From positions 26,147 through 90,146 of the forward strand of contig NZ_VDOR01000011.1 of the NCBI RefSeq assembly GCF_007666205.1: a stretch of 64,000 bases of DNA, read 5' to 3'. Of this stretch, positions 34,131 through 44,352 are shown in pieces (position 1 is the first letter of the stretch; each line of letters begins with the position of its first letter). The notes beneath the pieces were generated by a model. It ran no database searches, was not told where the DNA came from, and worked only from the letters and a program-made list of their open reading frames with translations. This stretch comes from Kocuria palustris. GTDB lineage: Bacteria; Actinomycetota; Actinomycetes; Actinomycetales; Micrococcaceae. A program made the translations under genes and the position numbers.

Positions 34131-34633
34131 CCGTCGAGTTCGACATCCGGCTCGCGGCCGATGAGGTCCCCGCCGAGCACCGGCAGGCCTGGGCCGCCTA
34201 CGACCCCCATCGCCAGCTGCAGCTGATCGAGCACTGCTTCCACCGGCTGCACCTGGCCGAGGCCGTCGAGCTGTCGATCGCCGTCGTCGACGAGGACGAG
34301 ATGTCCCGGCTGCACATCGAGTGGATGGACCTGCCCGGGCCGACCGACGTCCTGTCCTTCCCGATGGACGAGCTGCGCGCCGGCACCGCCGATCAGCCGG
34401 CCGAGGGCGTGCTCGGGGACATCGTCCTGTGCCCGCCGGTCGCGGCGCGGCAGGCCGCGGATGCCGGGCACAGCATCGAGGACGAGCTGTTCCTGCTCAC
34501 CGTCCACGGCATCCTGCACCTGCTGGGCCACGACCATGCCGAGGACGACGAGCGCGAGATGATGTTCGCGCTGCAGCGCGAGCTGCTCGGCGGGTTCCTG
34601 GGCCGCGAGGCCCCCGTCGAGACCATGCGCTGA
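34127..34633 (+). CDS. ybeY: Endoribonuclease YbeY
   Basis: Metal-dependent RNase for 16S rRNA 3'-end maturation and ribosome quality control. The zinc motif is [11 protein letters not shown] (H-x3-H-x5-H), with the fold marker [12 protein letters not shown] before it. 168 residues. GTG overlaps the phoH stop by 4 bp. era follows after 55 bp; the CBS-domain CorC/hemolysin-type gene often found between ybeY and era is absent. Confidence 0.96.
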   Translation: MTVEFDIRLAADEVPAEHRQAWAAYDPHRQLQLIEHCFHRLHLAEAVELSIAVVDEDEMSRLHIEWMDLPGPTDVLSFPMDELRAGTADQPAEGVLGDIVLCPPVAARQAADAGHSIEDELFLLTVHGILHLLGHDHAEDDEREMMFALQRELLGGFLGREAPVETMR

Positions 34634-34688
34634 GTCCCCGGCGCCGCACGCACCGCACTCCACCGACGATCCTCCGGGAGCAGATCCG

Positions 34689-35744
34689 ATGACCGACAGC
34701 AGCCAGACCCCCGGCGGGCCCGTCCAGGGGGGCGATCCCGTCCGGACGCGCTCGGGCTTCGCGGTGTTCGTGGGCCGCCCGAACGCCGGGAAGTCGACGC
34801 TGACCAACGCCCTGGTGGGGCAGAAGATCGCGATCACCTCCAACCGCCCCCAGACCACGCGGCACACCATCCGCGGGATCGTGCACCGGGACAGCGGGCA
34901 GCTCGTCCTGGTGGACACCCCCGGCGTGCACCGGCCGCGGACCCTGCTGGGCGAGCGGCTCAACGAGCTCGTGACGGAGACCCTCGGCGAGGTCGACGTC
35001 CTGGGCTTCTGCGTCCCGGCCGACGAGCGGATCGGCCCCGGGGACCGCTACATCGCCCAGCAGCTCGCCTCGGCCGGGCGGCGGCCCATCGTGGCGATCG
35101 TGACCAAGGCCGACAAGGTCGCCCGGGACGAGCTGGTCGAGCAGCTCATGGCGGTCGAGGCCATGGGCCGGGAGGTGCTGACCGAGGAGCATGTCGAGTT
35201 CCAGCGCCGGCAGGGCGTCCGGGCCCGGAAGCGCGGGCGGGAGCACACGCCGGCCCCGGTCCCGGAGGACATCGGCTTCGCGGACGTCATCCCCGTCTCC
35301 GCGGTGGACCGCTTCCAGCTCGAGGAGCTCGCGGAGCTGCTGATCTCGCGCATGCCGGTCTCGCCGCCGCTGTACCCGGACGGGGAGCTCACCGATGAGC
35401 CCGAGATGACGCTGGTCGCGGAGCTCGTGCGCGAGGCCGCGCTCGAGGGCGTGCGCGACGAGCTGCCGCATTCGCTGGCGGCCGTGTGCGAGGACATGAT
35501 CCCTCGCGAGGACCGCCCCGAGGACGACCCCATGCTCGACGTCCACGTCTCGCTCTACGTCGAGCGCCCGTCGCAGAAGGCGATCGTGATCGGCAGGGGC
35601 GGCTCCCGCCTGCGCGAGATCGGGGCGACCGCGCGGGCGTCGATCGAGCGGATGCTGGGCACCAAGGTGTACCTGGACCTGCACGTCAAGGTCGCGAAGG
35701 AATGGCAGCGCGATCCCCGGCAGATGTCCCGCCTCGGCTTCTGA
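34689..35744 (+). CDS. era: GTPase Era
   Basis: Ribosome-assembly GTPase binding the 16S 3' end. G1 GRPNAGKST, G3 DTPGV, G4 TKADKV, G5 PVSAV, and a C-terminal KH domain (AIVIGRGGSRLREIGATAR). 351 residues, longer than the usual ~300 because of an insertion between G4 and G5 (about residues 155-195, basic: QGVRARKRGREHTPAP). ATG 34689 with GGGAG upstream. Confidence 0.96.
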   Translation: MTDSSQTPGGPVQGGDPVRTRSGFAVFVGRPNAGKSTLTNALVGQKIAITSNRPQTTRHTIRGIVHRDSGQLVLVDTPGVHRPRTLLGERLNELVTETLGEVDVLGFCVPADERIGPGDRYIAQQLASAGRRPIVAIVTKADKVARDELVEQLMAVEAMGREVLTEEHVEFQRRQGVRARKRGREHTPAPVPEDIGFADVIPVSAVDRFQLEELAELLISRMPVSPPLYPDGELTDEPEMTLVAELVREAALEGVRDELPHSLAAVCEDMIPREDRPEDDPMLDVHVSLYVERPSQKAIVIGRGGSRLREIGATARASIERMLGTKVYLDLHVKVAKEWQRDPRQMSRLGF

Positions 35745-35780
35745 GCACTCGGCTCCCCAGGGGCGCCCATCCGGCTGGAG

Positions 35781-35786
35781 TAAGGT
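35781..35786 (+). promoter_or_regulatory. Candidate -10 box of the LCP gene
   Basis: TAAGGT about 97 bp upstream of the LCP GTG in the era-LCP gap; isolated AT-rich hexamer in GC-rich DNA. Confidence 0.35.
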
Positions 35787-35882
35787 GCCCCTGCGGCGCG
35801 TCCGAACCGGCCCGGGCGGCCCCGGACGACTCGCGCGGCCCAGGCCGCGAACCCCACCACAGACCCACCGGAGCAGCAGCAC

Positions 35883-37439
35883 GTGAGCACACCCCACGAC
35901 GTCGGCGCGACCGAGCGCCGCAGCGGCAGCGAGCAGGTCGGCCGGCACTGGAGCGCCGCGGCCGCGCCGCCGGAGGGGCGTCGCTGGGGCCTGATCATCG
36001 CGGCCCTGCTCCTGGCGGTCGTCGTCGGCATCGGGGGACTGAGCGTGTTCCGGCTCCAGCAGAACCTCATGACCAGCCCGCTGAACCTGGGCCAGGACGG
36101 CTGGGACGACTCGGGGGCCACCGACATCCTCATCATGGGCTCCGACACCCGCGCGGGGGAGCAGAACTCCCGCTACGGCGACATCGAGGAGGGCAACGGG
36201 ACCGGCAAGACCGACGTCATGATGCTGGCCCACATCTCCGAGGACCGGGAGGACGTCACCGTCGTCTCCTTCCCGCGCGATCTCATCGTGGACATCCCGG
36301 AGTGCACGGACCCGGAGACGGGGGAGGTCCACGAGGCCGAGGAGGGCGCGATGCTCAACTCGGCGGCCGAGAACGGCGGGCCGGGCTGCACGGTCGCGAC
36401 CATCGGGGAGCTCACGGGGCTGAACATCGACCACTTCATGCTCGCCGACTTCAACGCGGTCACGGAGCTCTCCCGCGCCGTCGGCGGCGTCGAGGTCTGC
36501 GTGACGCACGAGGTCGACGACCCCAAGTCCGGCCTCGAGCTGCCGGCCGGGACCTCGAGCATCGAAGGCGAGCAGGCCCTGGCCTTCCTGCGCTCCCGCG
36601 CGGCCTTCGGCGACGGCGGCGACGAGTCCCGCATCCGCTCCCAGCAGCAGTTCATGGCCTCGCTGGCCCGCAAGCTGCAGGCCGAGGGGACCCTGACGAA
36701 CATCCCGCGGCTGTACGAGATCGCCGACGTCATGACCCAGAACCTGCACGTCGACGAGCAGCTGGGCAACGTCACCCGGATCGTCGGCCTGGCCAACGAG
36801 CTGGCCGGCGTGGACCTCTCGCGCGTGGTGTTCGTCTCGGTGCCCACCGAGGTCTACCCCGAGGACCCCAACCGGCTGCAGCTCCAGGAGCAGCCCTCGG
36901 AGGACCTGTTCGAGGTGCTGCGCGAGGACGGCTCCCTCACGGAGGACGGGGTCCCCGAGGACGCCGCGAGCGAGTCCGGCTCCGGCGGCCCGAGCGCCGA
37001 GCCGAGTGCGGAGCAGGACGCCTCCGCGCCGGAGGAGGAGGCCACAGCGCAGGAGACCGCGGACGACGCCCCGGCCTACAGCCCCGAGTCCGTCCCGGTG
37101 ACGATCCTCGACGCCTCCGGCGCGGACGGGCGGGGCCAGGAGCTCGCCGAGCAGCTCGCGGACGCGGGCTACGAGCTGGCGCAGGAGGGCGAGGTCCTCG
37201 ACGAGGACCTGCCGGGCACCCAGCTGCACTACGCGATGGGCTGGCAGGGCGCCGCGGAGCAGGTCGCGGAGGAGCTCGGCATCCCCGGATCCCAGATCGC
37301 CCACAGCCCCGACCTCGCCGGCGGCGTGAGCCTCACGGTCGGGGAGGACTTCGCCGAGGGGGAGACCATGGAGGTCGACTCCGAGGTCCCGGGCCAGTTC
37401 AGCGGGCAGACGGCCGAGCAGTTCACCTGTCAGCAGTGA
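35883..37439 (+). CDS. LytR-CpsA-Psr (LCP) family cell-wall glycopolymer ligase
   Basis: LCP proteins attach glycopolymers such as teichoic acids or arabinogalactan to peptidoglycan. A cytoplasmic N-terminus is followed by one membrane helix (about residues 36-58). The LCP domain has ILIMGSDTRAGE, GKTDVMMLAHI, VVSFPRDLIVDIP and a later LRSRAAFGDGGDESRIRSQQQF; a Glu/Ala/Ser-rich linker (about 350-395) leads to a C-terminal LytR_C domain (VPVTILDASGADGRGQELAEQL). 518 residues. GTG start. Acceptor polymer unknown. Confidence 0.93.
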   Translation: MSTPHDVGATERRSGSEQVGRHWSAAAAPPEGRRWGLIIAALLLAVVVGIGGLSVFRLQQNLMTSPLNLGQDGWDDSGATDILIMGSDTRAGEQNSRYGDIEEGNGTGKTDVMMLAHISEDREDVTVVSFPRDLIVDIPECTDPETGEVHEAEEGAMLNSAAENGGPGCTVATIGELTGLNIDHFMLADFNAVTELSRAVGGVEVCVTHEVDDPKSGLELPAGTSSIEGEQALAFLRSRAAFGDGGDESRIRSQQQFMASLARKLQAEGTLTNIPRLYEIADVMTQNLHVDEQLGNVTRIVGLANELAGVDLSRVVFVSVPTEVYPEDPNRLQLQEQPSEDLFEVLREDGSLTEDGVPEDAASESGSGGPSAEPSAEQDASAPEEEATAQETADDAPAYSPESVPVTILDASGADGRGQELAEQLADAGYELAQEGEVLDEDLPGTQLHYAMGWQGAAEQVAEELGIPGSQIAHSPDLAGGVSLTVGEDFAEGETMEVDSEVPGQFSGQTAEQFTCQQ

Positions 37440-37473
37440 CCGCCCGCGAGCGCCGTCCAGCCCCCTGTGGTGA

Positions 37474-39437
<1,964 letters not shown>

Positions 39438-39445
39438 GCACCCCT

Positions 39446-40201
39446 GTGGCGCGCGGCACCTCGTTCGCCTCGAAGTCCTACCGCGACGTCGGGGTCGTCC
39501 TGCGGACGCACCAGCTGGGGGAGGCCGACCGGATCGTGGTCCTGCTGACGCAGGACCACGGTCAGGTCCGCGCCGTCGCCAAGGGCGTGCGGCGCACGAG
39601 CTCCAGGTTCGGCTCGCTGCTCGAGCCGTTCAGCCTCTCGGACCTGCAGCTGGTCCACGGCCGCAGCCTCGACATCGTCTCGCAGGCCTCGGCCCGCCGG
39701 ACCTGGTCCTCGCCGATCGCGGCGGACTACGCCAAGTACACGGCGGCCACGGCCATGGCCGAGGCCGCCGAGCAGGTCTCGACCGACGACGCGGAGCAGA
39801 CCCGGCCGCAGTACCGCCTGCTGATCGGCGCGCTGTCCGCCCTGGCCCGGGGCCTGCACGCCCCGGATCAGCTGCTGGACTCCTACCTGCTGCGCGCGGT
39901 CGCCGCGGCGGGCTGGGCGCCGTCCTTCGGGGCATGCGCGCAGTGCGGCGCGGCCGGGCCGCACCGGTCCTTCAGCGCGGAGCTGGGCGGCATGGTCTGC
40001 GACCGGTGCCGCCCGCCCGGGTCCCTGTCGCCCGGCATGCAGACGGTCGCCCACCTCCAGGCGCTGCTGGACGGGGACTGGCCGCGCGTCGATGCCGTCG
40101 AGCCCCGGACCGCGCGGGCCGCCGCCGGTATCGTGGCCGCCTACGTCCAGTTCCATCTGGAGCACGCGGTGAAGTCGCTGCCGCTCGTCGAGCGCGACTG
40201 A
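39446..40201 (+). CDS. recO: DNA repair protein RecO
   Basis: RecFOR mediator that loads RecA on ssDNA. N-terminal OB fold (DVGVVLRTHQLGEADRIVVLLTQDHGQVRAVAKGVRR), a helical body, and a zinc site with CAQC and CDRC. 251 residues. GTG 39446, 8 bp after leuA. Followed by uppS at 36 bp, the usual recO-uppS pair. Confidence 0.95.
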   Translation: MARGTSFASKSYRDVGVVLRTHQLGEADRIVVLLTQDHGQVRAVAKGVRRTSSRFGSLLEPFSLSDLQLVHGRSLDIVSQASARRTWSSPIAADYAKYTAATAMAEAAEQVSTDDAEQTRPQYRLLIGALSALARGLHAPDQLLDSYLLRAVAAAGWAPSFGACAQCGAAGPHRSFSAELGGMVCDRCRPPGSLSPGMQTVAHLQALLDGDWPRVDAVEPRTARAAAGIVAAYVQFHLEHAVKSLPLVERD

Positions 40202-40237
40202 CGCCGACGCCCGCCCCGCCCGTCGAGAGGACCCCCG

Positions 40238-41065
40238 TTGAGCCGCTTCAGCCCGCCCCCGGCCCATCCCTCCGGTGCGCTCGCCCCGCCGATCCCCGCG
40301 CAGTTCGTGCCCCGGCATGTGGCCGTCGTGATGGACGGCAACGGGCGCTGGGCCAATGAGCGGGGCCTGCCCCGCAACGAGGGGCACCGGGCGGGGGAAC
40401 TGGCCCTGGTGGACGTGGTCGCCGGGGCCATCGAGATGGGCATCCCCTACGTGTCCGCCTACGCGTTCTCGACCGAGAACTGGAAGCGCTCGCCCAGCGA
40501 GATCTCGTTCATCATGAACTTCACCGCCGAGGTCATGGAGCGCCAGCTCGAGACCTTCCACGAGTGGGGGGTGCGGATCCGATGGGCCGGCCGGCGCCCC
40601 CGGCTGTGGCGCTCGGTCATCGATCGGCTGGAGACGGCCGAGCGGGAGACCCGCGATCACGACGTCGCCACGCTGACGATGTGCGTGAACTACGGCGGCC
40701 GCGCCGAGATCGCCGATGCCGCCGCGGCGATCGCGCGCGATGCGGCGGCGGGCCGGCTGAACCCCCGGAAGGTCGACGAGGGGCTGCTGCAGAGCTATCT
40801 CGACGAGCCCGACCTGCCGGACGTCGATCTCTTCCTGCGCTCGTCCGGCGAGCAGCGGATCTCCAACTTCATGCTGTGGCAGTCCGCCTACGCCGAGCTG
40901 GTCTTCCAGGACGTCCTGTGGCCCGACGTCGATCGCCGGACCCTGTGGGCCGCGGTCGAGGAGTTCGCCCGCCGGGACCGCCGCTACGGCGGCGCCGTCG
41001 ACCGGGTGGCGCAGGGCGCCGAACCATCCGCTGCCGGGGACCCCGCGGGCCCGGACCGGGTCTGA
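40238..41065 (+). CDS. uppS: Undecaprenyl (isoprenyl) diphosphate synthase
   Basis: Cis-prenyltransferase making the lipid carrier of peptidoglycan synthesis. Motifs: [26 protein letters not shown] (catalytic Asp), [45 protein letters not shown]. 275 residues. TTG start after GAGAGG. Convergent with the reverse-strand hydrolase. Confidence 0.97.
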   Translation: MSRFSPPPAHPSGALAPPIPAQFVPRHVAVVMDGNGRWANERGLPRNEGHRAGELALVDVVAGAIEMGIPYVSAYAFSTENWKRSPSEISFIMNFTAEVMERQLETFHEWGVRIRWAGRRPRLWRSVIDRLETAERETRDHDVATLTMCVNYGGRAEIADAAAAIARDAAAGRLNPRKVDEGLLQSYLDEPDLPDVDLFLRSSGEQRISNFMLWQSAYAELVFQDVLWPDVDRRTLWAAVEEFARRDRRYGGAVDRVAQGAEPSAAGDPAGPDRV

Positions 41066-41122
41066 GGCGCCCCTGGCCCGCCGCGGCCGCCGCGCCTGTC
41101 CCGACCGACGGCGGGCAACGGC

Positions 41123-42340
41123 TCAGCGACCCGGCCCGGGGCCGTCCGGTGCCCCGTCCGCCGCGATCCGCCGCGCCACCTCGCCGAGCCAGTCGCTCAG
41201 ATCCTCGAAGGTCCGGCGCCTGACCTCCGGGGCGGAGCGGTGGACGTCGTGCAGGGCGCCGTCGTAGGAGATGACCCGCGGCACGGGACTCAGCGCTCCG
41301 ATCCGACGCCGGATCCGCCCGACGTCCAGCACGGTGTCCCGGCGCTTCATGGCCTCGCACCACCAGGGGAGGATCAGGCTGCGCCGGGAGATCTGCAGGA
41401 GCACGGGGGCTGCCGCGACCGCGCCGCGGCGATGCAGATCGAGCAGCCGCAGGTGCCCCTCGTGGGCGGCCAGCAGGAAGCCGACCGTGAGCGGGAACGA
41501 GGTCTCCGGGCGCCATCGCGGGTCCAGCGGCCACTCCCCGTCGCGGCTCGAGGAGAGGCTGCGGAAGTAGTGGCCGGCCACCCGCAGCGGCAGCTGCCGG
41601 TCGTGCCACCGCCGCGGGACGAGCCGCAGCGCCGCGACCAGGGCCCGGCCCGCGAGATCGTGGACGTGCGGGGCGATCCAGGGGGCCGCCAGCGCGATCC
41701 CCGCCGGGGGCTCGGCCGCGGTCAGCGCCGCCAGCGACACCACGAGCCCGCCCGTGGAGTGCCCCAGCCACACGATCTGCCCGGGCTGCGCCGGGGCCCC
41801 GTCGTGCGCCGCGGCGCGCACCGCGGCCTCCAGATCGCCCCGGTACTCCCTCATCGACTCCGCGTAGCCGGGGACCTCCGGATGCGCCAGGACGTCGTCC
41901 GTCAGGGCCCGGCCGTAGCCGTGGAGGTCGAGCGCGTAGAAGCGGAAGCCGGCCGCGGAGACCGCCCGGGCGAGCTCCGGATTGGCGAAGTAGTCGGACC
42001 AGCCGTGGACGTAGACGACCGTCCCGCGGGGTTCGTCGCACGCGTCCTGCGGATCGTGCTCGGGATCGAGCCGGGGGACGTGGCGCACGAGCGTCGCGGC
42101 GTCATGGGCTCCGCGCCCCGGCACGGGAAGCCGCCGGGCCAGGAAGCCCGGGCCGAGGACGTCCTCCCTCCAGCCGTCGGGGCCGTCGGAGGGGTCCTGC
42201 GCCGCGGATCGGCGGCCGCGCGCGCCGGGCCGATCGGGATCGGCGTCGCGGCGGCCGGGCGCGTGCCGAATCCCCCCGGGAGCGCGGGAGCCGGGGTCGT
42301 GGCGGGAGCCGCCGCGGGGTTCTGGAAGACTGTCGGACAT
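41123..42340 (-). CDS. Serine alpha/beta hydrolase, lysophospholipase/S33-like
   Basis: Alpha/beta hydrolase with VVYVHGWSDYFANPELA (oxyanion strand), the nucleophile elbow GHSTGG, LDLHGYGRAL, and a C-terminal His region (ISYDGALHDVHRSAPEVR). 405 residues; the first ~50 are Arg/Asp/Gly-rich and disordered, and homology begins near WREDVLGPGF. The only usable in-frame start is ATG 42340, which shares two bases with the pyrD start on the other strand. A TAGGGT box 8 nt upstream suggests a leaderless mRNA. Substrate unknown. Confidence 0.83.
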   Translation of the reverse strand: MSDSLPEPRGGSRHDPGSRAPGGIRHAPGRRDADPDRPGARGRRSAAQDPSDGPDGWREDVLGPGFLARRLPVPGRGAHDAATLVRHVPRLDPEHDPQDACDEPRGTVVYVHGWSDYFANPELARAVSAAGFRFYALDLHGYGRALTDDVLAHPEVPGYAESMREYRGDLEAAVRAAAHDGAPAQPGQIVWLGHSTGGLVVSLAALTAAEPPAGIALAAPWIAPHVHDLAGRALVAALRLVPRRWHDRQLPLRVAGHYFRSLSSSRDGEWPLDPRWRPETSFPLTVGFLLAAHEGHLRLLDLHRRGAVAAAPVLLQISRRSLILPWWCEAMKRRDTVLDVGRIRRRIGALSPVPRVISYDGALHDVHRSAPEVRRRTFEDLSDWLGEVARRIAADGAPDGPGPGR

Positions 42341-42354
42341 GCGCCTCTACCCTA
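42326..42354. promoter_or_regulatory. Overlapping divergent leaderless promoters at shared start codons
   Basis: Forward: AAGACT at 42326-42331, 7 nt, then pyrD ATG at 42339. Reverse: TAGGGT (42354-42349), 8 nt, then the hydrolase ATG at 42340-42338. Each -10 box lies inside the other gene's coding sequence, and the two ATGs overlap at 42339-42340. Neither gene has a Shine-Dalgarno upstream other than a weak GGAAG before pyrD. Confidence 0.55.
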
Positions 42355-43403
42355 CGTTCTTCCGCGTCGTGTTCTCGGGCATGGATCCCGAGCGAGCCCA
42401 TGGCCTCGGCTTCCTGGGCATCCGCGCCTGCCGGGCCCTGGGGCTGTCCCCGCTGCTGCGGAGGCTGACGCGCGCCCGTCGCGATCAGGAGGTCGAGGTC
42501 ATGGGGCTGCGCTTCCCGTCGCGCTTCGGGCTCGCGGCCGGCTTCGACAAGGGCGCGGAGGGCATCGCCGCGCTGGCCGATCTGGGCTTCGGCCACGTCG
42601 AGATCGGCACGGTGACGGCCCGGGCCCAGCCGGGCAATCCCCGGCCGCGCCTGTTCCGCCTGGAGCAGGACCGGGCCGTCGTCAATCGCATGGGCTTCAA
42701 CAACGACGGCGCCGCGGCCGTCCGTCCGCGCCTGGAGCGGGCCCGGCGCGAGCTCGACGCCTCGTGGCGCGGCCCGGGCCGGCCCGTGATCGGCGTGAAC
42801 ATCGGCAAGACCAAGGCCGTGGCCCTCGAGGACGCGGTCGACGACTACCGCACCTCGGCGCGCGAGCTGGCGCCGGCGGCGGACTACCTGATGGTCAACG
42901 TCTCCTCGCCGAACACCCCGGGGCTGCGCGAGCTGCAGGCCGTGGAGTCGCTGCGCCCCATCCTGAGCGCGGTGCAGGAGGAGTCGCGGGCCGCAGCCGG
43001 GAGGCGCGTCCCGCTGCTCGTGAAGATCGCCCCGGACCTCGCCGACGAGGACGTCCGCGCCGTGGCCGATCTGGCGCTCGAGCTCGGACTGGACGGCATC
43101 GCGACCACCAACACCACGATCGCCCGCGACGGCCTGGGGCTGCGCAGCGACCCGGCCCGGGTGGCCGGGATCGGCGCCGGCGGCCTGTCCGGCGAGCCGC
43201 TGGCGCCGCGGTCCCTGGAGGTCCTGCGCCTCGTGCGCGAGCACGTGGGGGACCGGCTCACGATCATCGCGGCCGGGGGAGTGACCTCCGCCGACGACGC
43301 CCGCCGGCGCCTCGAGGCCGGTGCGGATCTGGTGCAGGGCTACACGGCCTTCCTCTACGAGGGCCCGTTCTACGCGGCCAGGATCGTGCGCGGCCTGCGC
43401 TGA
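42339..43403 (+). CDS. pyrD: Dihydroorotate dehydrogenase, class 2
   Basis: Quinone-linked, membrane-associated oxidation of dihydroorotate to orotate. N-terminal class-2 helix region ([21 protein letters not shown]), FMN-binding [12 protein letters not shown] and [23 protein letters not shown], catalytic Ser in [13 protein letters not shown], and [11 protein letters not shown] near the end. 354 residues. Divergent from the hydrolase, with overlapping start codons. Confidence 0.97.
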   Translation: MRLYPTFFRVVFSGMDPERAHGLGFLGIRACRALGLSPLLRRLTRARRDQEVEVMGLRFPSRFGLAAGFDKGAEGIAALADLGFGHVEIGTVTARAQPGNPRPRLFRLEQDRAVVNRMGFNNDGAAAVRPRLERARRELDASWRGPGRPVIGVNIGKTKAVALEDAVDDYRTSARELAPAADYLMVNVSSPNTPGLRELQAVESLRPILSAVQEESRAAAGRRVPLLVKIAPDLADEDVRAVADLALELGLDGIATTNTTIARDGLGLRSDPARVAGIGAGGLSGEPLAPRSLEVLRLVREHVGDRLTIIAAGGVTSADDARRRLEAGADLVQGYTAFLYEGPFYAARIVRGLR

Positions 43404-43456
43404 GGCGCGACGCCCGCCGAGCGCGGTCGGCGCGGGCCGGCAGCGGCACCGGGAAC

Positions 43457-43496
43457 GACGACGCCCCGCCCTGCTGCAGCAGGGCGGGGCGTCGTC
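43457..43496. terminator. Bidirectional terminator between pyrD and the DUF3043 gene
   Basis: Perfect 20-bp inverted repeat centred on CTGCAG (43474-43479) in a convergent gap; GC-rich stem, no U-run. Confidence 0.85.
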
Positions 43497-43529
43497 CGGG
43501 GCCGAGCGCGGCCGACGGGACGGGAGATA

Positions 43530-44279
43530 TCAGGAGGGGCGCTCACCGCGCTTGACCCGCGGGCGCGGCATGCGCGTGGAGCGCAGGTTCATGGCCCGGG
43601 TCACGGCGTAGAAGCTCGTGCCGGACTCGCGCGAGCCGAACCGCCGGGTCAGGCCGCGGCGCACCCCGACGACCAGGAGCACGCAGTCCAGCACCGCCAC
43701 GATGATCAGCGCGTAGAAGACCAGGACGCCGATCTGCTGCAGGCCGCTGGGGATGAGCAGGAAGATCAGGGCGATCAGCGCGATGGGCATCAGCAGCTCG
43801 GCGACGTTCCAGCGCGCATCCACCCAGTCGCGCACGAAGGCCTTCTGCTCGCCCTGATCGCGCGGGGGCAGGTAGCGCTTGTCCCCGGCGGCCATGCCCT
43901 GCTGGGCGGTGAGACGCTGCTCGCGGCGCGCGGCGCGGTCCGCCTGCTTGGCGGCCTTCCGATCCTCCGGGACCAGCGGGCGCACGCGGGCGGCCTCCTG
44001 CTGGCGGCGCGAGGGCGTGGGCCGGCCCTTGCCCTCGGTCCTGGCGCCGTGGTGCTGCTGGGTCGGCGCCTGCGCCTGCCGCTGCCGCTCCTGCTCGGCC
44101 TGCCCCGCCGGGGCCGAGCCCGCCGCGCTCGACCCGGCGGAGCCGCCGGCGCTCGAGCCCGCGGCGCTGGAACCGGCCGCGTCCGCCCGGGCGGAGCTCG
44201 AGCCGACCGCGGTGGACCCTGTGCGAGTCTGCGCGGCCTCTGCGGTGGTCTGGGTTTCCTTGCTGCGTCGTCCGATCAC
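43530..44279 (-). CDS. DUF3043 membrane protein
   Basis: Conserved actinobacterial protein. The N-terminal ~75 residues are Ser/Ala/Gly/Gln-rich and disordered; a basic segment (GKGRPTPSRRQQEAARVRPLVPEDRKAAK) typical of DUF3043 follows, then KRYLPPRDQGEQKAFVRDWVDARW and two membrane helices (about 160-180 and 185-207), and a basic cytoplasmic C-tail. Function unknown. GTG 44279 lies 6 nt after TAGACT, so it is probably leaderless. Confidence 0.87.
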   Translation of the reverse strand: MIGRRSKETQTTAEAAQTRTGSTAVGSSSARADAAGSSAAGSSAGGSAGSSAAGSAPAGQAEQERQRQAQAPTQQHHGARTEGKGRPTPSRRQQEAARVRPLVPEDRKAAKQADRAARREQRLTAQQGMAAGDKRYLPPRDQGEQKAFVRDWVDARWNVAELLMPIALIALIFLLIPSGLQQIGVLVFYALIIVAVLDCVLLVVGVRRGLTRRFGSRESGTSFYAVTRAMNLRSTRMPRPRVKRGERPS

Positions 44280-44352
44280 CCGGCGAGTCTAGTCGAAGCC
44301 CGGAAGGCCCTCCGCAGTCGCGGTCCGCCCCCGCGCTACGCTTCCGGGCATG
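44277..44352. promoter_or_regulatory. Divergent leaderless promoters of the DUF3043 and M20 peptidase genes
   Basis: Reverse: TAGACT (44291-44286), 6 nt, then GTG 44279. Forward: TACGCT (44337-44342), 7 nt, then ATG 44350. The two -10 boxes are 45 bp apart with no Shine-Dalgarno for either gene, so both mRNAs are expected to begin at the start codon. Confidence 0.6.
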
